64,000 nucleotides of DNA from Sphingorhabdus sp. 109 (GTDB lineage Bacteria; Pseudomonadota; Alphaproteobacteria; Sphingomonadales; Sphingomonadaceae). Location: NCBI RefSeq assembly GCF_902506555.1, contig NZ_LR732707.1, positions 2,565,290 to 2,629,289 on the forward strand. The letters run 5' to 3'. Shown piece by piece: positions 1-8,480 of the stretch. The notes under the pieces were generated by a model, which saw nothing but the letters and a program-made list of their open reading frames with translations, had not been told where the DNA came from and searched no databases. Each line of letters begins with the position of its first letter. Position 1 is the first letter of the stretch. The position numbers were made by a program, and so were the translations under genes.

Positions 1-14
1 GCTTTGTTTCTTAA

Positions 15-43
15 TTGACCGATTAAATTTGCGGCATTATGAC
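15..43 (+). promoter_or_regulatory. Possible sigma70 promoter for the acyl-CoA dehydrogenase gene
   Basis: TTGACC at 15-20 and TATGAC at 38-43 are separated by 17 bp and lie about 60 bp upstream of the ATG at 101. The -10 matches consensus at four of six positions. Inferred from sequence only. Confidence 0.4.
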
Positions 44-100
44 CGTAGCCAACGGGCGGACTGCGCGCGCTTCTCTTTTCTCAGACCAAAGGAATCTCCC

Positions 101-1261
101 ATGCGTAAATTTACCGAAGAACAGCATATGTTCCGCGATGCCTATCGCCGCTTCCTCGCCGACGAGGTCGCGCCGCGGATGGACGAATTCCGCGAAGCCG
201 GCATTGTCGACCGCGAGATATTCAAAAAGGCGGGCGACCAAGGCTTTCTGATGATCTGGCCGGACGAGAAATATGGCGGCATGGGCGACAATGATTTCCG
301 TTACGAGCAGGTCATTATCGAGGAAACCGTGCGGGCGGGCTGCGCCGAATGGTATAATACGCTGCACAGCCGGCTGGTCGGACCCTATTTGCAGAATATC
401 GGCAATGAAGAACAGCGCGAGCGTTTCTTGCCGAAATGCGTCAGCGGTGAAACGATCCTTGCTGTTGCTATGACCGAACCGGGTGCCGGCAGCGATCTGT
501 CCGGCATGAAGTCCATGGCAAAGGATATGGGCGATCACTGGCTGCTCAACGGATCGAAAACCTATATTTCCAACGGCATCAACGCCGACGTGGTCATTGT
601 CGCGGCCAAGATCGACGGGGTTGATGACAAGCATGCGATGGTGCTGCTGATCGTCGAGCGCGGCATGGAAGGCTTCGAACGCGGCCAGAATCTGGAGAAG
701 ATCGGCCTGCACGCGCAGGACACGGCAGAGCTGTTTTTCAACAATGTCAAAATCCCCAAGGAAAATACGCTGGGGACGCCGGGCAAGGGCTTCATCCATC
801 TGATGGAAGGACTGGCCGAGGAACGGCTGATCGGGATGGTCGGCTATGCCGCATCGGCGCGGCGGGCATTTGACGTGACACGCGAATTTGTCATGGAACG
901 GGATGTTTTCGGCAAAAAATTGTCGGATATGCAGAATACCCAGTTCAAAATGGCCGAAATGGACGCAAAAATCGACATGTTCCAGGTCTATGTCGACCAT
1001 TGTATCGACATCCACAACCAGGGCGGGCTGACCGCCAATATCGCCGCCAAAGGCAAGATGCTGGGTAGCGAGATCGAGTGGGAAATGGCCGATCTCGGGC
1101 TGCAGCTGCACGGCGGCGCCGGCTATATGAAGGAATATGAAATCAGCCGGATCTTCACCGACGCCCGGATGAGCCGCATCTACGCCGGGTCGAGCGAGAT
1201 CATGCGCTACATCATCGGCCGTGACGTTTTCAGCCAGAAATATCAATCTATCCTCGAATAG
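101..1261 (+). CDS. Acyl-CoA dehydrogenase family protein
   Basis: FAD-dependent enzyme of about 386 residues that makes the alpha,beta double bond of an acyl-CoA. The ATG at 101 gives the usual N-terminus (MRKFTEEQHMFRDAYRRF); an in-frame start further upstream would add a non-family leader. Visible family motifs are MTEPGAGSDLSGM in the middle domain, the C-terminal LHGGAGYMKEYEISRIFTDAR, and YAGSSEIMR. The position that holds the catalytic Glu of medium-chain enzymes is Ala in YAGSSE, so the base is probably the Glu in LAEERL, as in long-chain and isovaleryl-CoA dehydrogenases. It heads a block with thiolase and FadJ. Chain length and branching preference cannot be read from the sequence. 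Confidence 0.9.
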   Translation: MRKFTEEQHMFRDAYRRFLADEVAPRMDEFREAGIVDREIFKKAGDQGFLMIWPDEKYGGMGDNDFRYEQVIIEETVRAGCAEWYNTLHSRLVGPYLQNIGNEEQRERFLPKCVSGETILAVAMTEPGAGSDLSGMKSMAKDMGDHWLLNGSKTYISNGINADVVIVAAKIDGVDDKHAMVLLIVERGMEGFERGQNLEKIGLHAQDTAELFFNNVKIPKENTLGTPGKGFIHLMEGLAEERLIGMVGYAASARRAFDVTREFVMERDVFGKKLSDMQNTQFKMAEMDAKIDMFQVYVDHCIDIHNQGGLTANIAAKGKMLGSEIEWEMADLGLQLHGGAGYMKEYEISRIFTDARMSRIYAGSSEIMRYIIGRDVFSQKYQSILE

Positions 1262-1280
1262 TTTATAGCGGAATAGCGTC

Positions 1281-1307
1281 GGTCAGGGGGCGAGTCGCCC
1301 TCTGACC
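1281..1307 (+). terminator. GC-rich hairpin after the acyl-CoA dehydrogenase gene
   Basis: GGTCAGGGGGCG and CGCCCTCTGACC form a stem of about 12 bp with one G-T pair and a tiny loop. No T-run follows, so it may be an mRNA-stabilising or weak terminator hairpin rather than a full intrinsic terminator. Confidence 0.4.
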
Positions 1308-1310
1308 AGG

Positions 1311-1359
1311 TTGACGTTTACGTAAACTGCTTGACTGTGTTGCACTGCACCATTAGCAT
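1311..1359 (+). promoter_or_regulatory. Palindromic operator and promoter upstream of the thiolase gene
   Basis: A perfect 12-bp palindrome GTTTACGTAAAC lies at 1316-1327, preceded directly by TTGAC. Downstream, TTGACT (1331-1336) and TAGCAT (1354-1359) are 17 bp apart and can act as -35 and -10. From memory, the TTGACGTTTACGTAAAC string resembles operators of MerR-family LiuR regulators of acyl-CoA genes. No merR gene is visible in the window, so the regulator is an inference. Confidence 0.5.
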
Positions 1360-1400
1360 TGCGCAACACTTTTCCAATTCTTCCAGCGAGAGGAACCCAA

Positions 1401-2615
1401 ATGACCGAAGCCTTTATCTATGACGCAGTGCGATCCCCACGCGGCAAGGGCCGCAATGATGGCGCCCTGCATGAAATCACCGCTCTCGATCTGTCGGCCC
1501 AGGTGCTGGCATCGATCAATGACCGCAACGAGCTTGAAGGCCATGAAGTCGAGGATATCGCCTTTGGCTGCGTCTCTCCCGTGGGTGAACAGGGCGCAGT
1601 CATCAGCCGCATGGCGGCGCTGAAAGCCGGCTATGCCGACACCACCTCGGCAATCCAGGTCAACCGCTTCTGCGGGTCCGGTCTGGAAGCGGTGAATATC
1701 GCGGCCGGCAAGGTCTGCTCCGGCGAAACCGATCTGGCCGTCGGCGGCGGCATCGAATCCATGTCCCGCATCCCGATGGGCAGTGACGGTCTCGGCGGCA
1801 TGGCCGATCCCTCTCTCGTCTTTCAGGAATATTTCGTGCCGCAGGGCATTTCCGCCGATCTGATCGCCACCAAATATGGCTATAGCCGCGATGATGTCGA
1901 CGCCTATGCCGTCGAAAGCCAGAAACGCGCTGCCAAGGCCTGGGACGAGAAGCGCTTTGCCAAATCGATCCTGCCGATCCGTGATGTCATCGGTGAAGTC
2001 GTGCTCGACCATGACGAACTGATGCGCCCCGAAACCGACATGCAATCGCTCGGCGCGCTCGGCCCCGCATTCCAGATGATGGGCGAACAGATGCCCGGCT
2101 TTGACGATGTCGCGATTCTCAAGCATCCCGAGGTCGAGAAGATCAACCATGTCCATCATGCCGGCAATAGCTCCGGTATCGTCGACGGTTCGGCCGCCGT
2201 CCTCATCGGCAATGAAAAAGCCGCCGAAAAATACAGTCTCAAACCGCGCGCCCGGATCATTTCGATGGCTTCCATCGGTTCGGAACCGACAATCATGCTG
2301 ACCGGACCCGAATTCGCAGCGAAAAAGGCGCTCGAACGCGCCGGCATGACCGCGAAGGACATTGATCTGTGGGAACTGAACGAAGCCTTTGCTGCCGTCG
2401 TCCTGCGCTTCATGGACGCAATGAATGTCGACCATAGCGACATCAACGTCAACGGCGGCGCGATCGCCATGGGCCATCCGCTCGGCGCGACCGGCGCGAT
2501 GATCCTCGGCACCGCGCTCGACGAGCTCGAACGCTCCGGCAAGTCCACCGCTCTTTCGACGCTGTGCATCGGCGGCGGCATGGGTATCGCTACGATTATC
2601 GAGCGCGTGAACTAG
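1401..2615 (+). CDS. Acetyl-CoA C-acetyltransferase (thiolase)
   Basis: Type II thiolase of 404 residues that cleaves 3-ketoacyl-CoA or condenses acetyl-CoA. Start chosen at 1401 because AGAGGAAC lies just upstream and the protein then begins MTEAFIYDAVRSPRGKG, as in FadI/FadA-type thiolases. The acylated cysteine is C91 in VNRFCGSGLEAVN. The second active-site block is NVNGGAIAMGHPLGATGA, and the C-terminal acid/base cysteine is in CIGGGMG. It sits between the acyl-CoA dehydrogenase and FadJ genes, which fits the last step of beta-oxidation. Fatty-acid versus branched-chain specificity is not decided. Confidence 0.92.
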   Translation: MTEAFIYDAVRSPRGKGRNDGALHEITALDLSAQVLASINDRNELEGHEVEDIAFGCVSPVGEQGAVISRMAALKAGYADTTSAIQVNRFCGSGLEAVNIAAGKVCSGETDLAVGGGIESMSRIPMGSDGLGGMADPSLVFQEYFVPQGISADLIATKYGYSRDDVDAYAVESQKRAAKAWDEKRFAKSILPIRDVIGEVVLDHDELMRPETDMQSLGALGPAFQMMGEQMPGFDDVAILKHPEVEKINHVHHAGNSSGIVDGSAAVLIGNEKAAEKYSLKPRARIISMASIGSEPTIMLTGPEFAAKKALERAGMTAKDIDLWELNEAFAAVVLRFMDAMNVDHSDINVNGGAIAMGHPLGATGAMILGTALDELERSGKSTALSTLCIGGGMGIATIIERVN

Positions 2616-2631
2616 GAACACAGATTGCAGT

Positions 2632-2710
2632 GCCCCTGCGCAGGCAGGGGCCCATCTCCCGTTCGTGCCAGGCACAACAATCCGGAGATGGACTCCTGCC
2701 TTCGCAGGAG
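2632..2710. repeat. Nested palindromic REP-like element
   Basis: Hairpin GCCCCTGC/GCAGGGGC (2632-2651) and hairpin CTCCTGC/GCAGGAG (2693-2710) flank an outer pair CCATCTCC (2652-2659) and GGAGATGG (2684-2691), which encloses GTGCC-A-GGCAC. The bipartite design is typical of extragenic palindromic repeats. It fills the gap between thiolase and fadJ and would be transcribed within the operon. Confidence 0.7.
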
Positions 2711-2728
2711 AACAGGAAAGGAAAAAAC

Positions 2729-4918
2729 ATGAGCTACGAAACACTGACAGTCGACATCGACAGCGACGGCATCGCCCTCGTCACCATCGACCTGCCCGGC
2801 CAGTCGATGAACGTCTGGAACCAGGCGCTGATCGCCGATTTCAAGGGATTCACCGAAGAGCTGATCAGCGATGACGCGATCAAGGGCGCGGTAATCACTT
2901 CGGGCAAGAAATCCGGCTTCCTCGCCGGTGCCGATCTCAACATGCTCGGAGCATCCAAGGCCGACAGCATGGCCGAAGCGTTTGAAAGCGCATGGGAACT
3001 GAACGGCTTGTTGCGCCGCATGGAAACCGGCGGCCATACGGCGAAGGAACTGCTCAAGGGCACCGCCCACGCCAAGCCGGTGGCCTGTGCGCTGAACGGC
3101 CTCGCCCTCGGCGGTGGTCTGGAACTGGCACTCGCCTGCCATTATCGTGTGTGCGCCGACTATCCGAAAATCCAGCTCGGCCTGCCCGAAGTGCAGGTTG
3201 GCCTGCTGCCAGGCGGCGGCGGCACCCAGCGCCTGCCACGTCTCGCAGGCCTGCAGGCCGCCGGCATGGCGATCATGACCGGTCAGCCGATGAACCCGCA
3301 GGCTGCGCTCGCGCAGAAGATCGTGGATGAAGTCGTCCCGGCGGACGAAGTCGTTGCCAAGGCCAAAGCATGGGTCAAGGCCAATCCCAAAGCGTCCGCG
3401 CCATGGGACAAAAAGGGCTATAAATTCCCCGGTGGCGCAGGATCGATGGATCCCCGCGCTGTGCCACTTTACCTCGGTTCCTCGGCTATCGCGCTGAAGC
3501 AGAGCAAGGGCAATTTCGAAGCGGTCAAGGCGATCCTGTCCTGCCTCTATGAAGGTTCGATGTTGCCGATCGACACCGCCCTCCGCGTCGAGAGCAAATA
3601 TTTCACCAAGCTGCTTGCCGGCCCGCAAGCCAAAAATATGATCCGCACCCTGTTCATCAACAAGCAGGCAGCGGAAAAAGGCGCCGCCCGTCCAAAGGGC
3701 GTTCCACCGTCCGACATCAAGACCGTCGGCGTTCTCGGCGCCGGCCTGATGGGCTCAGGCATCACCCATGTCACGGCCAAGGGCGGGATGAATGTCATCG
3801 TCCTCGACCGCAATATGGAGGAAGCGCAAAAGGCCATCGATTACAGCCAGAAGATCGTCGACAAGGGCGTGAAGCGCGGCAAGATGACCCAGGAAAAGGC
3901 TGATGCCTTCATGGCCCGGATCACCCCGACCGACAATTATGACGATCTGAAAGATGTCGACCTGATCATCGAGGCAGTGTTCGAACGCCCCGATGTCAAA
4001 GCCGATGTGATCAAGAAAACCGAAGCGGTCATCGGCAAGGATGTAGTCTTTGCGTCCAACACCTCGACCCTGCCGATCACCGGCCTCGCCAAGAATAGCG
4101 AACGGCCCGACCAGTTTATCGGGATGCACTTCTTCTCGCCGGTCGAGAAAATGCCGTTGCTGGAGATCATCCCTGGCGCCGAAACCGGTGACAAGGCTCT
4201 GGCCGTCGCGCTCGACTATAATGCGAAAATCCGCAAGGTTCCGATTGTCGTCAAGGACGTCCGCGGCTTCTACACCAACCGCGTCTTCCCGCCTTATGCC
4301 AATGAAGCGATGCTGATGGTTGCCGAAGGCGTGAAGCCGGCGCTGATTGAAAATGCCGCCATCGCCATGGGCATGCCGATCGGTCCGCTCGCCGTGGTCG
4401 ATGAAACGACACTGCAGCTCGGCTATGACATCATGACCTCGACCAAGGAAGAAATGGGCGACGCCTATGTTCCGAGCGGTACCGAGGATCTGATGGAAAT
4501 CATGGTCAACAAGATCGACCGGCGTGGCCGACGCTTTGGCGGTGGTTTCTACGAATATGCCGAAGACGGTTCGAAGAAATTGTGGCCCGGCCTTGCCGAC
4601 CATTTCCCGCTGGCCGAAGAACAGCCGGCTGTCGAAGAGGTCAAGCAGCGTTTGATGTTCATTCAGCTGATCGCCACAGCGCAATGTTTCGACGAAGGCG
4701 TCGTCTCCGATCCGCAATCGGCCGATCTCGGCGCGATCTTCGGCTGGGGCTTCGCCCCATGGACCGGTGGTCCGATGAGCCATATCGACACGATGGGCGT
4801 CGATAATTTTGTCCGCATCGCTGACAATCTCGCGCAGAAACATGGCGAACGGTTCAAACCACCGATGAGCTTCCGCGAGAAAGCCGATAAGGGCGAGAGC
4901 TTCTACAAAGCGGCTTAA
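2729..4918 (+). CDS. fadJ: FadJ/FadB-type enoyl-CoA hydratase / 3-hydroxyacyl-CoA dehydrogenase
   Basis: Bifunctional beta-oxidation enzyme of 729 residues. The N-terminal crotonase domain (about 1-190) shows the oxyanion-hole segments [10 protein letters not shown] and [14 protein letters not shown], and the catalytic Glu region [19 protein letters not shown]. From about residue 330 an NAD-binding fold begins with [13 protein letters not shown], followed by the dehydrogenase block [18 protein letters not shown]. Start set at 2729, where AGGAAAGG precedes the ATG by about 8 nt; a longer frame starting inside the thiolase gene is not credible. Together with the thiolase it makes an alpha2-beta2-type degradative complex likely. 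Confidence 0.93.
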   Translation: MSYETLTVDIDSDGIALVTIDLPGQSMNVWNQALIADFKGFTEELISDDAIKGAVITSGKKSGFLAGADLNMLGASKADSMAEAFESAWELNGLLRRMETGGHTAKELLKGTAHAKPVACALNGLALGGGLELALACHYRVCADYPKIQLGLPEVQVGLLPGGGGTQRLPRLAGLQAAGMAIMTGQPMNPQAALAQKIVDEVVPADEVVAKAKAWVKANPKASAPWDKKGYKFPGGAGSMDPRAVPLYLGSSAIALKQSKGNFEAVKAILSCLYEGSMLPIDTALRVESKYFTKLLAGPQAKNMIRTLFINKQAAEKGAARPKGVPPSDIKTVGVLGAGLMGSGITHVTAKGGMNVIVLDRNMEEAQKAIDYSQKIVDKGVKRGKMTQEKADAFMARITPTDNYDDLKDVDLIIEAVFERPDVKADVIKKTEAVIGKDVVFASNTSTLPITGLAKNSERPDQFIGMHFFSPVEKMPLLEIIPGAETGDKALAVALDYNAKIRKVPIVVKDVRGFYTNRVFPPYANEAMLMVAEGVKPALIENAAIAMGMPIGPLAVVDETTLQLGYDIMTSTKEEMGDAYVPSGTEDLMEIMVNKIDRRGRRFGGGFYEYAEDGSKKLWPGLADHFPLAEEQPAVEEVKQRLMFIQLIATAQCFDEGVVSDPQSADLGAIFGWGFAPWTGGPMSHIDTMGVDNFVRIADNLAQKHGERFKPPMSFREKADKGESFYKAA

Positions 4919-4942
4919 AGTCTGATCAGAATAATATAGGAA

Positions 4943-4968
4943 AGAGCTCCTTCGGGGGCTCTTTTTTT
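4943..4968 (+). terminator. Intrinsic terminator of the fad block
   Basis: AGAGCTCC, loop TTCG, GGGGCTCT, then a run of Ts: an 8-bp stem with one G-T pair. The gene on the other side (tetR) ends at 4974, so it may also act weakly on the minus strand. Confidence 0.85.
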
Positions 4969-4973
4969 GCCTC

Positions 4974-5702
4974 TTAGGACAGGCGCTCGGATAGCGCGTC
5001 GAATTTGTCGGAAAGCTGGTCGAGCTTTTGCGCCAGTTGGTCGAACATCGAACTGTCTTTCGCGTCGGCTTTGTCGATCACTCCGTAATGCGACCGGAAC
5101 AGCGCCACCATCTGCTCCACGACCGGCGCCTGCTCGCGGACCTTGTGGTCTGAGTCCAGGGTCATTTCGATGGACCGCCCGCTATATTCCAGACTGCCGT
5201 AAAATATATCGCGCGCCTGCCAAAGCACGGCATCCTGCCGCAATTCCCCGCGATCCTGCCCGCGCAGGAACAGCCGGTCGAAGACCGCGACATATTGCCG
5301 CAGATGATCGCGCGATACGCTGACCTCGCTGTTGTTGCGCCGGAGCGCAAAGCTGAGATTGATGAAGTCGGCGTTCAGGATCAGGATGTTCAGATGATAT
5401 TGTGCCAGCGCCCGCAGCCGGTCGAAAAAGCCGTCCGCGGCGACTGACGCCATGACCGCCTCGGCTTCCCGGGTCAGCCCGTCCCAGAATTGTTGCAACA
5501 CCGCGAGCATCAGCTCGGCCTTCGATTCATAATAGCTGTAGATCGTGCCTTCGCCGATCTGCGCCCGGCGCGCTATTTCGGATACCCGCGCCCCGTCGAA
5601 GCCATGCTCGACAAAAACGGCGCGGGCGGCATCGAGAATCGCCCGCTCCTTGCGCTCCAGCTTGCTCCGCCGAGTTTCCGGATTGACCGCCTTGGTTGCC
5701 AA
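4974..5702 (-). CDS. TetR/AcrR family transcriptional regulator
   Basis: Probable local repressor of the divergent carboxylase operon. The helix-turn-helix is near the N-terminus (RKERAILDAARAVFVEHGF, then ARVSEIARRAQIGEGTIYSYY) and a ligand-binding helical domain follows. I chose the TTG at 5702 as start (242 residues), because GAGGA lies 6 nt upstream and the next upstream ATG (5750) would place a perfect 17-bp inverted repeat inside the coding region. If ATG 5750 were used the protein would gain 16 residues. The effector is probably an acyl-CoA, inferred from the neighbours only. Confidence 0.88.
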   Translation of the reverse strand: MATKAVNPETRRSKLERKERAILDAARAVFVEHGFDGARVSEIARRAQIGEGTIYSYYESKAELMLAVLQQFWDGLTREAEAVMASVAADGFFDRLRALAQYHLNILILNADFINLSFALRRNNSEVSVSRDHLRQYVAVFDRLFLRGQDRGELRQDAVLWQARDIFYGSLEYSGRSIEMTLDSDHKVREQAPVVEQMVALFRSHYGVIDKADAKDSSMFDQLAQKLDQLSDKFDALSERLS

Positions 5703-5721
5703 ATTCTGTCCTCTATTGAGC

Positions 5722-5751
5722 TTGACTCGGATATACCGAGTGCTATTCAAT
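5722..5751 (+). promoter_or_regulatory. Promoter with embedded TetR operator for the carboxylase operon
   Basis: The inverted repeat ACTCGG-ATATA-CCGAGT spans 5725-5741 with perfect arms. It overlaps TTGACT (5722-5727), a good -35, and fills most of the spacer to TTCAAT (5746-5751), an 18-bp distance. Bound repressor would block polymerase. It sits between the tetR start and the carboxylase start. Confidence 0.65.
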
Positions 5752-5823
5752 TAGCCTTTGCGGACTCGCCGTGTCAAATAGTCAATGGTTCGCTCGGTAA
5801 AATCGGAAAGAGGCGCTGCACCA

Positions 5824-7446
5824 ATGCCCCAGTTCAAATCCAAGATTGTCACCGGTTCGGAGAGCTTTGCCCAGAATCGCAAGGACATGCTGGCACTGAT
5901 CGATCATTTGCGGTCGCTGGAAAAGCGTGCGGTAGAAGCATCGGAAAAACGGCGGCCGACTTTCGAAAAACGCGGCCAGCTGACCCCGCACGAACGGTTG
6001 AAACGCCTGCTCGATCCCGGCATGCCGTGGCTGCAGCTTTACAATATGGCCAATTATCTGGTCGAGGACAGCAATCCCGACACCAGCATTCCAGGCGGCA
6101 GCGTGATATTGGGAATCGGTTTTGTCAAAGGCGTGCGCTGCATGATCTGGGTCGATGACAGCGGCATCCGGGCTGGTGCTGCGACGACCGGTGGCTGGGA
6201 CGCCAGCAAGGGCGCGCAGAAAATTGCGCAAGACCTGAAAATGCCATTCATCCATCTGGTCGAAAGCGCTGGCGCGAACCTGATGGAATATAAGGTCGAG
6301 CTATGGGCACACGGCGGCATGTTGTTCCGTAATCTCGCCTGGCTGAGCGCAGCGGGTATCCCGACGATGGTGGTGCTGCACGGCCCTTCGACCGCGGGCG
6401 GCGCTTATATGCCGGGCATGTCTGACTATGTCATCGGCGTTCGCGACAATGGCATGGCGGCGCTTGGCGGCGCTGCGCTGGTCCATGCGGCCACCGGTGA
6501 AGTGGCGGACGATCGCGAACTCGGTGGTACCGAAATGCACGCTTCGACCACGGGCAGCGTGGAATATCTCGCCGATGACGATGCCCACGGCATTGCTATC
6601 GCGCGTGAGACGATGGCCCGCCTCGACTGGAACAAGAATACAAGGCCGATCCGACGCAATGACTATGAAGAACCGGTCTATGATATAGACGAGATCGCCG
6701 GTATAGTACCAGTCGACTATACCATACCCTATGATGTCCGCGAGGTAGCCGCGCGGATCGTCGACGGGTCGGACTTCGAGGAATTCAAACCACGCTATGG
6801 CCAGGGTACCGTCTGCATGCAGGCAAGCATCATGGGCCATGCGGTCGGCCTGATCGGCAATAACAGCCCGTTCGATCCCGAAGCGGCGGCCAAGGCCACG
6901 CATTTCTTCCAGCTTTGTGACCAGTCCGAGCTGCCGATCATCTTCCTCAACAACACCACCGGCTATATTGTCGGTACCGAGTCCGAGCATAAGGGCATGA
7001 TCAAACTGGGCAGCAAGATGATCCAGGCCGTATCCAATGTCCGGGTCCCGAAACTGGCCCTTTATATTGGCGCCAGCTTTGGTGCCGGCAATTACGGTAT
7101 GAGCGGCACTGCCTTCGAACCCGACTTTCTGTTCAGCTGGCCCAATGCGAAAACTGGCGTCATGGCGGGTGCTTCGGCGGCCAATACGATGAGCCATGTC
7201 GCCCGGGTGCAGGCCAAGCGCAAAGGCATCGAACCCGACGAAGAAGCGATCGCCAAGCAGGAACAGCGTATCAAGGATATTTTCGAAGCGCAGGAAAGCG
7301 CCTTCTTTACCTCCGGCCGGATACTCGACAATGGCGTGATCGATCCGCGCGATACGCGCAAGGTGCTGGGCTTTGCGCTGGAGACGATTTTCGAGGCGCA
7401 GAACCGGACGCTTCATCCCAATGCTTTCGGGGTGGCGCGGATATGA
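5824..7446 (+). CDS. Acyl-CoA carboxylase, carboxyltransferase (beta) subunit
   Basis: Carboxyltransferase subunit of a biotin-dependent acyl-CoA carboxylase, 540 residues, like the beta subunits of methylcrotonyl- and geranyl-CoA carboxylases. Start at 5824 gives MPQFKSKIV; AGAGG lies about 10 nt upstream, and a longer start at 5785 is less likely. Two ClpP-like halves are visible, with GGWDASKGAQKI and GPSTAGGAYMPGMSDY in the first and NNTTGYIVG and GASFGAGNYGMSGTAFEP in the second. The usual methylcrotonyl-type strings, as I recall them (QNITGFMVG and a GGEQAA block), are replaced by NNTTGYIVG and MAGASAAN, so the substrate is probably not methylcrotonyl-CoA. First gene of the TetR-controlled operon. 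Confidence 0.85.
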   Translation: MPQFKSKIVTGSESFAQNRKDMLALIDHLRSLEKRAVEASEKRRPTFEKRGQLTPHERLKRLLDPGMPWLQLYNMANYLVEDSNPDTSIPGGSVILGIGFVKGVRCMIWVDDSGIRAGAATTGGWDASKGAQKIAQDLKMPFIHLVESAGANLMEYKVELWAHGGMLFRNLAWLSAAGIPTMVVLHGPSTAGGAYMPGMSDYVIGVRDNGMAALGGAALVHAATGEVADDRELGGTEMHASTTGSVEYLADDDAHGIAIARETMARLDWNKNTRPIRRNDYEEPVYDIDEIAGIVPVDYTIPYDVREVAARIVDGSDFEEFKPRYGQGTVCMQASIMGHAVGLIGNNSPFDPEAAAKATHFFQLCDQSELPIIFLNNTTGYIVGTESEHKGMIKLGSKMIQAVSNVRVPKLALYIGASFGAGNYGMSGTAFEPDFLFSWPNAKTGVMAGASAANTMSHVARVQAKRKGIEPDEEAIAKQEQRIKDIFEAQESAFFTSGRILDNGVIDPRDTRKVLGFALETIFEAQNRTLHPNAFGVARI

Positions 7447-7466
7447 GAATCGTGGAGTCATTCACG

Positions 7467-7546
7467 CTGTGCTCCGCACTTGATGCGGAGCTCTCGCGGC
7501 GCAGCGCTGCCGACGCCAGGGCTCCGGCTCGGGGGCCGGAGCACAG
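7467..7546. repeat. Bipartite palindromic repeat in the operon
   Basis: Outer arms CTGTGCTCCG (7467-7476) and CGGAGCACAG (7537-7546) are exact reverse complements. Inside are two hairpins: GCTCCGCA/TGCGGAGC (7471-7491) and GCTCCGGC/GCCGGAGC (7521-7542). It lies between the carboxylase beta gene and the hydratase gene. Confidence 0.7.
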
Positions 7547-7561
7547 AACGGGATACAGGAT

Positions 7562-8374
7562 ATGACCGACCTTCCACAAACCGAGACGCTCGAACTTGAG
7601 CTGCGCCAAGGCTGGCTCACCATCTGGTTCAACCAGCCGGAAAATCGCAATGCGTTGAGCGACGCATTGGTAGCGGAACTGGCCGGCGTGTTGAAAAGCG
7701 TTCGCGATGATCGTGCAGTACGCGGGATCACCCTGCGGGGACGCGGCGGCGTATTTTGCGCCGGAGCGGATCTCAAGAATTTCAAAGAGAATTTCCAGAA
7801 GAGCGGCGACCGCGCGGCGATCATCAAGATGTCGAGCAGCGCAGCGGAGATTTTCGACCTGGTGAACAGCGCGCCACAGGTTGTGATCGTGCTGATCGAG
7901 GGCGCAGCGATGGCGGGCGGCTTTGGTCTGAGCTGCTGCGCCGATGTCGTGATTTGCGAAAGCGGCGCACGCTTTGCAATGACCGAGGCTGCTATCGGAG
8001 TCACTCCGGCGCAGATTTCGCCCTTTGTGATCCAGAAGCTGGGCTATGCGACTGGCCGCCGCTTGATGCTGACCGCCGCACGGTTCGATGGAGCGGAAGC
8101 CCATAAGCTTGGCTTTGCCGATTTCATCGCTGATGATGTGCCGGGCCTTGAGGCGATCGAAATGCAGCTGCGCAAACAGGTGCTGGGCGCAGCTCCGGGT
8201 GCGGTGGCCGCGACCAAAGAACTGCTTGGACAGATTGCCGGAAAACCGCGCGACGAAGTGATCCGCTTGGCCGCGGAGAATTTTGCCGATCGCATGGTAA
8301 GCGACGAAGCCAAGGAAGGCGTCGCCAGTTTCTTCGAGAAGCGCAAGCCCAATTGGGTGGTTAAGCCGGAATGA
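7562..8374 (+). CDS. Enoyl-CoA hydratase/isomerase family protein (LiuC/AtuE-like)
   Basis: Crotonase-fold hydratase of 270 residues. The oxyanion-hole glycines are in FCAGADLKNF and AAMAGGFGLSCCADV. The region holding the catalytic acid reads FAMTEAAIGVTPAQISPFV, close to methylglutaconyl-CoA and isohexenylglutaconyl-CoA hydratases, which act right after the carboxylase in Liu and Atu pathways. Its position between the carboxylase beta and alpha genes matches that order. The exact substrate depends on the carboxylase and is unknown. Confidence 0.85.
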   Translation: MTDLPQTETLELELRQGWLTIWFNQPENRNALSDALVAELAGVLKSVRDDRAVRGITLRGRGGVFCAGADLKNFKENFQKSGDRAAIIKMSSSAAEIFDLVNSAPQVVIVLIEGAAMAGGFGLSCCADVVICESGARFAMTEAAIGVTPAQISPFVIQKLGYATGRRLMLTAARFDGAEAHKLGFADFIADDVPGLEAIEMQLRKQVLGAAPGAVAATKELLGQIAGKPRDEVIRLAAENFADRMVSDEAKEGVASFFEKRKPNWVVKPE

Positions 8375-8396
8375 GAAATCAGCGCCTCTGCATAAT

Positions 8397-8470
8397 CGTC
8401 ATCCTGGACTTTTTTCAGGACCTTTCCCGTTCATCATCTCACGAGATGCTGAAACCAGTTCAGCATGACG
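8397..8470. repeat. Palindromic repeat between hydratase and carboxylase alpha genes
   Basis: Outer arms CGTCAT (8397-8402) and ATGACG (8465-8470) enclose an imperfect hairpin TCCTG/CAGGA and a strong hairpin ATGCTGAA-ACCAG-TTCAGCAT (8446-8466). The sequence is unrelated to the palindromes at 2632 and 7467. Confidence 0.65.
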
Positions 8471-8480
8471 AGGTTTACAC

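Noticed and set aside
23-1246. Minus-strand frame opposite the acyl-CoA dehydrogenase
   Set aside because: Low-complexity His/Phe-rich translation typical of an antisense shadow; no ribosome site.
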